Source: an uncultured Alphaproteobacteria bacterium
GTDB taxonomy: Bacteria; Pseudomonadota; Alphaproteobacteria; JALCBB01
Assembly (NCBI GenBank): GCA_958267355.1
Contig: OY279575.1
Coordinates: 1,822,295-1,859,045, forward strand
DNA length: 36,751 bases
Direction of reading: 5' to 3'
Shown here: positions 25,504 to 33,103 of the stretch, piece by piece
Layout: each line of letters starts with the position of its first letter
Numbering within the stretch: position 1 is the stretch's first letter
Made by a program: the position numbers and the translations under genes
The notes under the pieces: model-generated
Seen by the model: the letters and a program-made list of their open reading frames with translations, nothing else
Told to the model about the DNA's origin: nothing
The model's database searches: none

Positions 25504-26262
25504 CTAGTGGCGTTGTACCAGAGCGGTTTGGTCAGAAGTATTAACAGCTCCTTCTAGCTTCATATCATACGCCGCAGGAGCTAATCCACGCTGAAACCAA
25601 CGGATCAACGATTCAACCGTAAAGACAGGCAAGCCCGTAGCTTGGCGAATATCCTTGGCGTAGGGAGTCATATTGGTGCATTCCAAAACCAGTGCGCCAA
25701 GATCAGGATACTGCGCAATCAACTCCTGGGCGGCTTCTAAGTTGTCTAGGCGTGAAGCTTCAACATCTAGGTTTGGCTCGTCTTCCAAGATGGCGCGGGT
25801 GAATTCACGCTTTCCTTCTGTTGTGCCGATGGGCGTATCAGCAGGAACACCTACCTTGGCAAGATGCGCAGGCGTGAGCGACTTGGCAGAAATAGTAACA
25901 ATACCGACTCGCCTATCAGACGGAATCATCCGCGCCACAATCGGCACCTGCATCAAAGACGAAGTCGCAACAGGAACAGAAACCGCTGACGCAATTTCGT
26001 CCTGAAACAGAGCCAAGAAACCACAGCCCGTAGTGATACCATCAGCACCTTCGCGCACGAGCTGATTTGCGGCTTCTATGAACAGGGGCAAGGTGCCGAC
26101 TCCTTGGCCATAGACCACTTGGTCAGGCGGAGCCCCTTTAACCCGCTTGAAGAGTACAGGAAAGTCCCAGGTGCGTTCGTTGCCAATATCTCCGTGGATA
26201 CGCGGGAATTGCGTGTCCAACATCAGCACGCCAACAGTGGCACTATCTGCAGAACCTGTCAT
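25504..26262 (-). CDS. Aspartate/glutamate racemase-superfamily enzyme
   Basis: About 252 residues. Starts with VGVLMLDTQFPRIHGDIGN, a segment typical of a subgroup annotated as Asp/Glu (hydantoin) racemase family. Two cysteines in the expected places, ITTGCGFLALF and LVLECTNMTPY, make the two-base cysteine pair of this superfamily, which also holds hydantoin racemase, maleate isomerase and arylmalonate decarboxylase. With both cysteines kept, racemase or isomerase is favoured over decarboxylase. ATG 26262 (MTGSADSATVGV) is chosen; an upstream start would add 22 residues unlike the family. It is the first gene of the racemase-TPP enzyme unit, with dctPQM downstream on the same strand. Confidence 0.82.
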   Translation of the reverse strand: MTGSADSATVGVLMLDTQFPRIHGDIGNERTWDFPVLFKRVKGAPPDQVVYGQGVGTLPLFIEAANQLVREGADGITTGCGFLALFQDEIASAVSVPVATSSLMQVPIVARMIPSDRRVGIVTISAKSLTPAHLAKVGVPADTPIGTTEGKREFTRAILEDEPNLDVEASRLDNLEAAQELIAQYPDLGALVLECTNMTPYAKDIRQATGLPVFTVESLIRWFQRGLAPAAYDMKLEGAVNTSDQTALVQRH

Positions 26263-26628
26263 ACGAAACAATCGAAGCGATGGGTATCGGTATTGCGTGA
26301 GCGGGATTAAACGAGCGGGATTCCACAAACAGAGCTACGGGGCGGAAGCGCATTACTTGGCGGAAGTGCGCTAAGCGGAAGTGATTGCATTAGCAGGGCA
26401 TATACAGGATAAGCAGGGGCAACGGGGGCATATCAGAACAGGCAGGGGTATTGGGATACACAGGGCAACAGGGTATAGCAGAGCAGGTAGAGGTACATCA
26501 GAACAAACAAAGACACACAGAAATGCACCATCAAGGACATGAATAACTTACTTTATAGCACGGCTTGGTGTGTTGCTAGGTAGATGATTGCGCAATTGGC
26601 GGGAATCCATAGTTTTTTAGAATGCGTA

Positions 26629-26657
26629 TTGACGAGGCGAGTGTACTGGTAGACTAT
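26629..26657 (+). promoter_or_regulatory. Possible sigma70-type promoter of dppA
   Basis: TTGACG at 26629-26634 matches the alphaproteobacterial -35 consensus well; GACTAT at 26652-26657, 17 bp further, is a weak -10. It would give a leader of about 80 nt. Confidence 0.4.
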
Positions 26658-26731
26658 TCCCAGCAATCGGCGGAAACCTGTTGGCGCGAAAAAAAGCGCA
26701 GACACGGATTCCGCCCTTATCTTTAGAAAAC

Positions 26732-26737
26732 GAGGAG
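26732..26737 (+). promoter_or_regulatory. Ribosome-binding site of dppA
   Basis: GAGGAG 9 bp before ATG 26747. It supports that start rather than the frame-open codon at 26681, which would put charged residues ahead of the signal peptide. Confidence 0.75.
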
Positions 26738-26746
26738 AAAAATCCT

Positions 26747-28363
26747 ATGTTTAAAAACTTGAGCCTTATGGCTCTTGCAGTTGTGGCAGCTCTGGCTGTT
26801 GCAATTGCCGTGGCTGTGCCAAACCAAACAGCACAAGCCAAAACCTTTGTCTATTGCTCTGAAGGCTCGCCTGAAGGGTTTGACACAGCACTCTACACCG
26901 CAGGCACAACTTTTGATGCATCGTCACGAGCGATTTACAACCGCCTGACCCAGTTCGTAGTCGGCACCACAGATATAGAACCAGGTCTCGCCGAAAGCTG
27001 GGACATTTCTTCCGACGGATTGGAATACACCTTCAATCTGCGTCGGGGCGTGAAGTTCCACACGACTGATAATTTTACTCCGTCTCGTGACTTCAACGCC
27101 GACGATGTGCTTTTTACCTTCCTGCGGCAGTATGACGAAAATCATCCGTGGCATGCCTACACGCCCGGCACAGCGTGGGAATACTTCAACGGTATGTCCA
27201 TGCCTGACCTGATCAAGTCTATTGATAAGGTAGATGACTACACGGTGAAGTTTGTGCTGACTCGTCCTGAAGCTCCGATGATTGCCAACTTGGCAATGGA
27301 CTTCGCCTCCATTGTCTCGGCCGAATACGCCGACCAGCTCACCGCCAGCGGCACACAAGAAGATATGAACCAAAAGCCCGTTGGCACAGGGCCTTTCCAA
27401 CTGGTGGATTATCGCCAAGACGCGGCTATTCGCTATAAGGCTCACCCCGACTACTGGCGGGGCAAGCAAGCCATTGATGACCTAGTCTTCGCCATCACCA
27501 CAGATGCTTCCGTGCGTCAGCAAAAGTTGCTGGCGGGTGAATGCCATCTTATGCCGTACCCGAACCCTGCCGATATTGCTTCCTTAGACGCTGACCCCAA
27601 TGTCACAGTCGTCAAGCAAGAAGGCTTAAATGTGGGCTACTTGGCATACAACACGACTCAGGCTCCGTTTGATGATGTGCGGGTGCGTAAGGCACTGAAT
27701 ATGGCAATCAACAAACAGGCAATCATTGACGCAGTCTTCCAAGGCGAAGCAGAAGCGGCGAAAAATCCCATTCCGCCGACAATCTGGTCGTACAACGAAG
27801 CCACGGTTGATGACGCATACGACCCTGCCGCCGCTCGCGCTATGCTGGCAGAAGCAGGAGTCAGCGGCTTGTCTATGAATGTTTGGGCAATGCCCGTTCA
27901 GCGTCCGTACAATCCGAACGCACGCCGTATGGCGGAGCTAATCCAAGCTGACTTCAAAGAAGTAGGCGTGGATGTAGAAATCGTCTCCTACGAGTGGGGC
28001 GAATATCTTGCCCGCTCCAAGGAGCTAGACCGCGATGGTGCTGTCCTGCTCGGCTGGACAGGCGATAACGGAGACCCAGATAACTTCCTAGCCGTACTGC
28101 TAGGCTGCGACGGAGTCGGTGGCTCCAATCGCGCCCAGTGGTGCAACGAAGAGTTTGAGGAATTGGTCCAAGAAGCCAAAACCGTCTCCGACCCTGCAAC
28201 CCGCACACGGCTCTACGAAAAAGCACAGATGGTGTTTAAGCGTGAAGCTCCGTGGGCGACAATTGCCCACTCCATCACCCACACGCCCATGCGCACCAAT
28301 GTGACAGGCTACAAGGTAGACCCCTTGGGCGGGCATGTGTTTGAAGGCGTAGATCTGCGCTAA
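26747..28363 (+). CDS. dppA: Dipeptide ABC transporter substrate-binding protein DppA
   Basis: Periplasmic peptide receptor of the SBP_bac_5 family, 538 residues. Signal peptide MFKNLSLMALAVVAALAVAI with cleavage after AQA. The mature protein follows E. coli DppA closely: KTFVYCSEGSPEGFDTALYT at its start, LAESWDISSDGLEYTFNLR, FVLTRPEAPMIANLAMDFAS, PVGTGPFQL, GLNVGYLAYNT, WAMPVQRPYNPNARRMAEL and WTGDNGDPDNFLAVLLGC. This resemblance supports dipeptide rather than general oligopeptide binding. It leads the dppABCDF cluster and is followed by a strong hairpin, so it is probably produced in excess over the membrane parts. Confidence 0.96.
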   Translation: MFKNLSLMALAVVAALAVAIAVAVPNQTAQAKTFVYCSEGSPEGFDTALYTAGTTFDASSRAIYNRLTQFVVGTTDIEPGLAESWDISSDGLEYTFNLRRGVKFHTTDNFTPSRDFNADDVLFTFLRQYDENHPWHAYTPGTAWEYFNGMSMPDLIKSIDKVDDYTVKFVLTRPEAPMIANLAMDFASIVSAEYADQLTASGTQEDMNQKPVGTGPFQLVDYRQDAAIRYKAHPDYWRGKQAIDDLVFAITTDASVRQQKLLAGECHLMPYPNPADIASLDADPNVTVVKQEGLNVGYLAYNTTQAPFDDVRVRKALNMAINKQAIIDAVFQGEAEAAKNPIPPTIWSYNEATVDDAYDPAAARAMLAEAGVSGLSMNVWAMPVQRPYNPNARRMAELIQADFKEVGVDVEIVSYEWGEYLARSKELDRDGAVLLGWTGDNGDPDNFLAVLLGCDGVGGSNRAQWCNEEFEELVQEAKTVSDPATRTRLYEKAQMVFKREAPWATIAHSITHTPMRTNVTGYKVDPLGGHVFEGVDLR

Positions 28364-28387
28364 GCAGGTCTCACAGCTTCAAGGGTA

Positions 28388-28438
28388 AGCCCCCGCTCTA
28401 GCCACACACCTGTGGAGTAGAGCGGGGGCTATGCTTTT
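28388..28438 (+). terminator. Strong hairpin with short T run after dppA
   Basis: AGCCCCCGCTCTA (28388-28400) pairs exactly with TAGAGCGGGGGCT (28418-28430); the loop contains a further CCACA/TGTGG pairing. ATGCTTTT follows. It is likely an attenuator or terminator between dppA and dppB. Confidence 0.7.
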
Positions 28439-28448
28439 AAGTCGCGTG

Positions 28449-28555
28449 TTAAGTCGCGTGTAGGTTCTGAATCTTCTGTGGCTTCCGTGTCTTCTGTGGC
28501 TTCTGTGTCTTCTGGGCTTTCCGTGATGTCTGCGTCTTCTGAGCTGTTGTTTTGA
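28449..28555 (-). repeat. Short T/C-rich repeats between dppA and dppB
   Basis: On the plus strand variants of GTGGCTTCTGTGTCTTCT recur about every 9-18 bp up to the dppB start. No gene; the minus-strand open frame here is repeat-coded (Glu/Asp/Thr). Confidence 0.6.
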
Positions 28556-28558
28556 GCC

Positions 28559-29566
28559 ATGCTGGCTTTTGTACTCACGCGCTTGCTTCTGCTGATTCCG
28601 ACTTTCGTCGGAGTCACGCTCGCCGCCTTTTCTTTTATCCGCCTACTGCCAGGTGACCCTGTACTGGCTCTAAGTGGCGAACGCGGAATTACTCCCGAAC
28701 GCCACGCCGCCTTAATGAGCGAATTCGGTTTAGACAAACCCTTATGGCAGCAATACCTAGCCTTCATACAAGATGTTTTCTCGTTAGACTTAGGCAATTC
28801 ACTTGTTACAAAACGCCCCGTATTGGAAGAATTCTTAACGCTCTTTCCTGCCACGGTAGAGCTTTCGCTGGTGGCTATGACTCTTGCCGTAGCGATCGGA
28901 CTCCCCATCGGAGTCATCGCCGCCCAAAGACGCGGCAAGTTCTTAGACCACACAGTTATGACCGTAGCTTTGACAGGCTATTCAATGCCGATTTTCTGGT
29001 GGGGCTTGTTGCTGATTATTTTGTTCTCGGGCTGGCTGGGCTGGACTCCCGTGTCAGGACGCATTTCGCTTTTGTATTTCTTTGACACGCCAACGGGCTT
29101 TATGCTCGTGGATAGTCTTCTCTCAGGAGAAGAAGGCGCATTTAAGTCTGCGGTGCGGCACTTAATCTTGCCTTCCATTGTGCTGGGGACAATTCCGCTG
29201 GCGGTGATAGCCCGCCAAACCCGTTCGGCAATGCTGGAAGTCTTGAGTGAAGATTATGTTCGCACGGCTCGGGCGAAGGGTTTGGCTCCGATCCGCGTGG
29301 TGGGATTGCATGCTTTGCGCAATGCTTTGATTCCTGTGATTACCGTTATCGGCTTGCAAGTCGGAGTCTTGTTAGGGGGTGCAATCCTGACTGAAACCAT
29401 TTTCTCGTGGCCTGGTATTGCCAGTTGGATTGTCCATTCCATTGAGCGGCGGGATTATCCGTCGGTGCAGGGTGGGCTGTTGCTGATAGCGGGAATCATA
29501 ATGCTGGTTAATCTTGCCGTGGATTTACTTTACGGCTTGGTGAATCCGCGGATTCGCCGCTCGTAG
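28559..29566 (+). CDS. dppB: Dipeptide ABC transporter permease DppB
   Basis: 335-residue inner-membrane permease with six predicted helices. It starts with the usual VLTRLLLLIPTFVGVTLAAF and IRLLPGDPV and carries the cytoplasmic EAA loop (EDYVRTARAKGLAPIRVVGLHALRNALIPV) that docks the ATPases. FSWPGIASWIVHSIERRDYP is also typical. ATG 28559 follows repeats and no clear Shine-Dalgarno site. The composition shifts from A/C-rich to T/G-rich near 28980. Confidence 0.95.
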   Translation: MLAFVLTRLLLLIPTFVGVTLAAFSFIRLLPGDPVLALSGERGITPERHAALMSEFGLDKPLWQQYLAFIQDVFSLDLGNSLVTKRPVLEEFLTLFPATVELSLVAMTLAVAIGLPIGVIAAQRRGKFLDHTVMTVALTGYSMPIFWWGLLLIILFSGWLGWTPVSGRISLLYFFDTPTGFMLVDSLLSGEEGAFKSAVRHLILPSIVLGTIPLAVIARQTRSAMLEVLSEDYVRTARAKGLAPIRVVGLHALRNALIPVITVIGLQVGVLLGGAILTETIFSWPGIASWIVHSIERRDYPSVQGGLLLIAGIIMLVNLAVDLLYGLVNPRIRRS

Positions 29567-29573
29567 GAGCAAT

Positions 29574-29845
29574 AGGCACAGACAAGCACACAGAAGCCAC
29601 AGGAAGCACACAGACGGGCAAAACCGACACAAAGCACCAAGAACCACGAACGGACACAGACACGCACACAGAAGCCACACAGAAGCCACAGGAAGCCACA
29701 GGAAGCACACAGACGGGCAAAACCGACACAAAGCACCAAGAACCACGAACGGACACAGACAAGCACACAGAAGCCACACAGAAGCCACAGAAAGCCACAG
29801 AAAGCACACAGAAAGCACAAACAGCACAAAGACACAGCACAAAGA
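29574..29845 (+). repeat. 99-bp A/C-rich tandem repeat between dppB and dppC
   Basis: CAGACGGGCAAAACCGACAC occurs at 29611 and 29710, and GGACACAGACAMGCACACAG at 29653 and 29752: both pairs are 99 bp apart. The edges decay into CACAGAAGC and AAGCACA sub-units. The 281-bp gap contains no gene; the long cysteine-rich minus-strand frames over it are repeat artefacts. Confidence 0.9.
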
Positions 29846-29847
29846 CA

Positions 29848-30783
29848 ATGAGCCAAGCCATCCAAACCCCAGAAGCCACTCAGGAAGCCCGACAAGCCGC
29901 CGACGAGCCGCTCGCTCCCCGTCGCAGTGCGCTTGCTGAATTCTGGTCTTACTTCCGCCAAAGCCGCGGAGCCGTTATCGGTATGGCGGTTTTTATCGCC
30001 ATCTGCCTTGTCGCCATCTTTGCTGATGTCTTGGCTCCGCATTCGGCGATTGAGCAGAATCGCGAGGCGTTGCTGACTCCGCCTTTCTGGCAAGAAGGCG
30101 GATCCACCGAATACCTGCTCGGCACCGACGCAATCGGACGCGATATTCTTTCGCGACTCATCCACGGAAGCCGCTATTCGCTCGCCATCGGTTGCGTTGT
30201 GGTCTTGCTGTCGCTCTTAATCGGAATCTTTATTGGCTTGCTGTCAGGTTTCTTTGGCGGCACAGCTGACGCAGTTGTAATGCGCTTGATGGATGTAATC
30301 CTTGCCTTTCCGAGTCTGCTTCTGGCTCTGACGCTGGTAGCAATCTTAGGACCAAACCTAACCAATGTGATGATCGCCATTGCTCTCACACAGCAGCCAC
30401 ATTATGTGCGATTAACCCGTGCCGCAGTACTCGCCGAAAAACGCCGCGATTATGTAACCGCCGCTCGGGTTTCAGGTGTGCGGACTCCACGCTTGATGTT
30501 GGTGACGATTTTGCCGAACTGTGCAGCTCCTTTGATTGTGCAAGCCGCACTATCTTTCTCAACGGCAATTCTAGATGCGGCGGCTTTGGGCTTCTTAGGG
30601 CTTGGCGCACAGCCGCCGACTCCTGAATGGGGGACAATGCTCGCCGAGTCGCGTGAATTCATCTTGCGGGCTTGGTGGGTTGTGACTTTCCCAGGGCTGG
30701 CAATACTGATAACCGTGCTTGCCATAAACTTAATGGGAGACGGAATCCGTGATGCAACGGATCCGCGTCTAAAGATTGGCTAG
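29848..30783 (+). CDS. dppC: Dipeptide ABC transporter permease DppC
   Basis: 311 residues. The N-terminal cytoplasmic region is A/E/Q-rich; then SRGAVIGMAVFIAICLVAIFADVLAPH (first helix, shown in part), YLLGTDAIGRDILSRLIHGSRYSL, four further helices, the EAA loop RRDYVTAARVSGVRTPRLMLV with LPNCAAPLIVQ, and LGFLGLGAQPPTPEWG, all DppC/OppC hallmarks. Partner of DppB. The repeat-filled gap before it is unusual because dppB and dppC normally sit next to each other. Confidence 0.95.
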   Translation: MSQAIQTPEATQEARQAADEPLAPRRSALAEFWSYFRQSRGAVIGMAVFIAICLVAIFADVLAPHSAIEQNREALLTPPFWQEGGSTEYLLGTDAIGRDILSRLIHGSRYSLAIGCVVVLLSLLIGIFIGLLSGFFGGTADAVVMRLMDVILAFPSLLLALTLVAILGPNLTNVMIAIALTQQPHYVRLTRAAVLAEKRRDYVTAARVSGVRTPRLMLVTILPNCAAPLIVQAALSFSTAILDAAALGFLGLGAQPPTPEWGTMLAESREFILRAWWVVTFPGLAILITVLAINLMGDGIRDATDPRLKIG

Positions 30784-30824
30784 GGCAGATTGGCTAGAAG
30801 AGCAGATAAAATGGCAGACCAAAA

Positions 30825-31814
30825 ATGGCACTCTTAGAAATCCATAACTTGTCTGTGCGCTTTACCACAGCGCAAGGAACACTCCGTGCCGTCAGTGGGC
30901 TTTCGCTAGAAGTCCAAAGCGGTGAAGTCCTTGCCGTCGTCGGAGAGTCAGGAAGCGGCAAATCAGTCGCAATGTTTGCCGTAATGGGTCTATTGCCTCC
31001 GCAAGCCGAGATCACCGCAGACCGACTCGCCTTTGACGGACAAGACCTACTACAAATCAGCGATAAACAACGCCGCCAAATCTTAGGCAAAGAAATCGCA
31101 ATGATTTCGCAAGAGCCGACAACAAGTTTGAATCCGTGTTTTACCGTTGGCTTTCAGCTGACCGAAGCCATACGCGCCCACGAGTCCTGTAGTCGTAGTC
31201 AAGCCCGAGCCCGTGCAACAGAGCTTTTGCGTGAAGTTGGTTTGTCAGACCCCGAACGCCGATTGAAAGCCTTTCCGCATATGCTGTCAGGCGGAATGAA
31301 CCAGCGCGTGATGATTGCTATGGCTCTGGCTTGTCGCCCACGCTTGTTAATTGCTGACGAACCGACTACAGCCCTTGATGTAACCATTCAAGCGCAAATC
31401 TTAGACCTGCTTTTGCGTCTGCAACGCGAAAACGAAATGGCATTGGTGCTGATAACCCATTCCATGGGAGTCGTCGCCGAAACCGCCGAGCGAGTCGTCG
31501 TGCAATACGCAGGACACAAAGTAGAAGAACAAGCCATACTGCCCCTATTCGCTACCCCGCATCATCCCTACACAGCGGCACTTCTGGCAAGCTTGCCCGA
31601 ACGCGGAACGGGTGAGCGTTTGCCTTCCATTCCGGGGGTGGTGCCGGGAGTTGGTACACGTCCGAGTGGTTGCGTTTTTTCTCCGCGGTGTAGCTTCGCC
31701 AACGACAAGTGCCGTAGCCACGAGCCACAAGCCGCAGGACAAGATTACGGCTTTGCTCTGTGCCATACCCCTTTGCGCAATGGCGTGCCAATGGAAAACT
31801 TGTCCGATGGATAG
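30825..31814 (+). CDS. dppD: Dipeptide ABC transporter ATPase DppD
   Basis: 329-residue ATPase: Walker [10 protein letters not shown]-loop [12 protein letters not shown], signature [15 protein letters not shown], Walker [14 protein letters not shown]-loop ITHSMG, and the C-terminal oligopeptide/dipeptide extension with the Cys-rich [17 protein letters not shown] region, which in relatives carries an iron-sulfur cluster. ATG 30825 is 41 bp after dppC. Its end overlaps the dppF start by 8 bp (ATGGATAG). Confidence 0.95.
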   Translation: MALLEIHNLSVRFTTAQGTLRAVSGLSLEVQSGEVLAVVGESGSGKSVAMFAVMGLLPPQAEITADRLAFDGQDLLQISDKQRRQILGKEIAMISQEPTTSLNPCFTVGFQLTEAIRAHESCSRSQARARATELLREVGLSDPERRLKAFPHMLSGGMNQRVMIAMALACRPRLLIADEPTTALDVTIQAQILDLLLRLQRENEMALVLITHSMGVVAETAERVVVQYAGHKVEEQAILPLFATPHHPYTAALLASLPERGTGERLPSIPGVVPGVGTRPSGCVFSPRCSFANDKCRSHEPQAAGQDYGFALCHTPLRNGVPMENLSDG

Positions 31815-32913
31815 CGTAGTTCTTCAAGCTGAAAACCTGTCCCGCCGCTATGCCGTGCGGAGCGGCTTGCGTACAGAAACCCTGCACGCTGTCCGCGAAG
31901 TTTCGTTTTCGCTAAAAAGTGGGCGCACACTTGCTGTCGTAGGCGAGTCAGGCTGCGGAAAAAGCACTCTGGCGCGAATGGTAACCATGATTGAACACCC
32001 CGATGCAGGAGCTCTTACAATTGGCGACACAAACCTAATGACCGCCACTGCCGCCCAACGCCGCACCCTGCGGAGTCAAGTGCAGATTGTGTTTCAGAAT
32101 CCTTATGGTTCGTTGAATCCGCGCCAGAAGATTTTCGCCGCCCTAGAAGAGCCTTTACGCTACCGTGATGATATATCCGCGAGCGAGCGGCGGAAGCGTG
32201 CAACAGAAATGCTTGCCCAAGTGGGTTTGCGTCCTGAACACGGAGACAGATATCCGCATATGTTCTCAGGCGGACAGCGACAACGCATCGCCATCGCCCG
32301 TGCCCTTATGCCCGAGCCGCAAATCCTAGTGCTGGATGAACCCGTTTCGGCGTTAGATGTTTCGGTTCAAGCCCAAGTATTGAATCTGCTGGCGGATCTA
32401 CGCAAGCAGTTTTCGCTCGCCTATTTGTTTATTAGCCACGACTTGTCGGTAGTGCGCCACATCGCTGACGAAGTGCTGGTGATGTATATGGGGCGGGTGC
32501 AAGAACAAGCTGATAAGCACACATTGTTTGACAATCCGCGTCATCCGTATACGCGGGCGTTGTTGTCGGCGACTCCGAATCCTGACCCAGCGGTGCGCGA
32601 GGACAAGCGGCGGATTCTGCTCAAGGGTGAGACTCCATCGCCTATGGCTCCGCCTTCGGGATGTACTTTTCACCCGCGTTGTCCGTTGGCTTTTGCGCGT
32701 TGTTCTGGTGAGAGTCCTGTGCTGTTAGAGCAGACGCAGCAAGGCGGACAGGGACAAGCCACAGAAGCCGTACAAGCCCCACAATCCACCCAATCCACCC
32801 AAACCCCCCAAGGCGGACAAGAACAAGCCCCACAAGCCCCACAAGCCCCACAGACAGGCACAGGAATGGCAAGCCACGCAGTCGCCTGCCACGCAGTTGA
32901 GGAATCGCGCTAA
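31807..32913 (+). CDS. dppF: Dipeptide ABC transporter ATPase DppF with repeat-coded C-terminal tail
   Basis: Second ATPase of the importer. Walker [10 protein letters not shown]-loop [15 protein letters not shown], signature [15 protein letters not shown], Walker [14 protein letters not shown]-loop [16 protein letters not shown] and C-terminal [18 protein letters not shown]. The start at ATG 31807 overlaps dppD by 8 bp, giving 368 residues; a frame-open extension of 65 codons upstream lies wholly inside dppD and is not used. After about residue 312 comes a Gln/Pro/Ala/Thr-rich tail ([17 protein letters not shown]) built from 9- to 12-bp repeats and absent from ordinary DppF. Confidence 0.94.
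   Translation: MDSVVLQAENLSRRYAVRSGLRTETLHAVREVSFSLKSGRTLAVVGESGCGKSTLARMVTMIEHPDAGALTIGDTNLMTATAAQRRTLRSQVQIVFQNPYGSLNPRQKIFAALEEPLRYRDDISASERRKRATEMLAQVGLRPEHGDRYPHMFSGGQRQRIAIARALMPEPQILVLDEPVSALDVSVQAQVLNLLADLRKQFSLAYLFISHDLSVVRHIADEVLVMYMGRVQEQADKHTLFDNPRHPYTRALLSATPNPDPAVREDKRRILLKGETPSPMAPPSGCTFHPRCPLAFARCSGESPVLLEQTQQGGQGQATEAVQAPQSTQSTQTPQGGQEQAPQAPQAPQTGTGMASHAVACHAVEESR
32824..32850 (+). repeat. 9-bp in-frame repeat in the dppF tail
   Basis: Three exact CAAGCCCCA units coding the QAP repeat; further imperfect CAATCCACC units precede it from about 32782. Confidence 0.85.
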
Positions 32914-32936
32914 CCCCCGCTAGAGCCAAGTCAGCT

Positions 32937-32990
32937 AGCGGCTCAATGCCGCCACTATATAGCGGCTCAATGCCGCCACTATATAGCGGC
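32937..32990. repeat. 24-bp tandem repeat with hairpin units after dppF
   Basis: AGCGGCTCAATGCCGCCACTATAT (24 bp) occurs at 32937 and 32961, with the start of a third at 32985. Each unit can fold as GCGGC-TCAAT-GCCGC. It lies 24 bp after the dppF stop and may act as transcript end, but no T run follows. Confidence 0.8.
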
Positions 32991-33103
32991 TAGATATGCG
33001 TCAGATGGCGGCTAAATACGCCGCTAGATGGGCACTAGACACCTGCTGGATATGGACTCCACTCGTTGCAGGTTTGCCTTCCAGAGACTAAACTTGCCCC
33101 CTA

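Larger units (their letters stand above)
26263..26746. other. Divergent intergenic region, racemase gene and dppA
   Basis: No gene is seen in 484 bp. From about 26385 to 26510 it holds degenerate G/A-rich repeats (CAGGGGCAAC, GGGCATATCAGAACAGG, CAGGGCAACAGGG). The right end carries the probable dppA promoter and ribosome-binding site. Confidence 0.6.

Noticed and set aside
29508..30165. Cysteine- and leucine-rich minus-strand open frames up to 211 codons
   Set aside because: They run antisense to dppB/dppC and through the 99-bp repeat, whose length divisible by 3 keeps frames open artificially.
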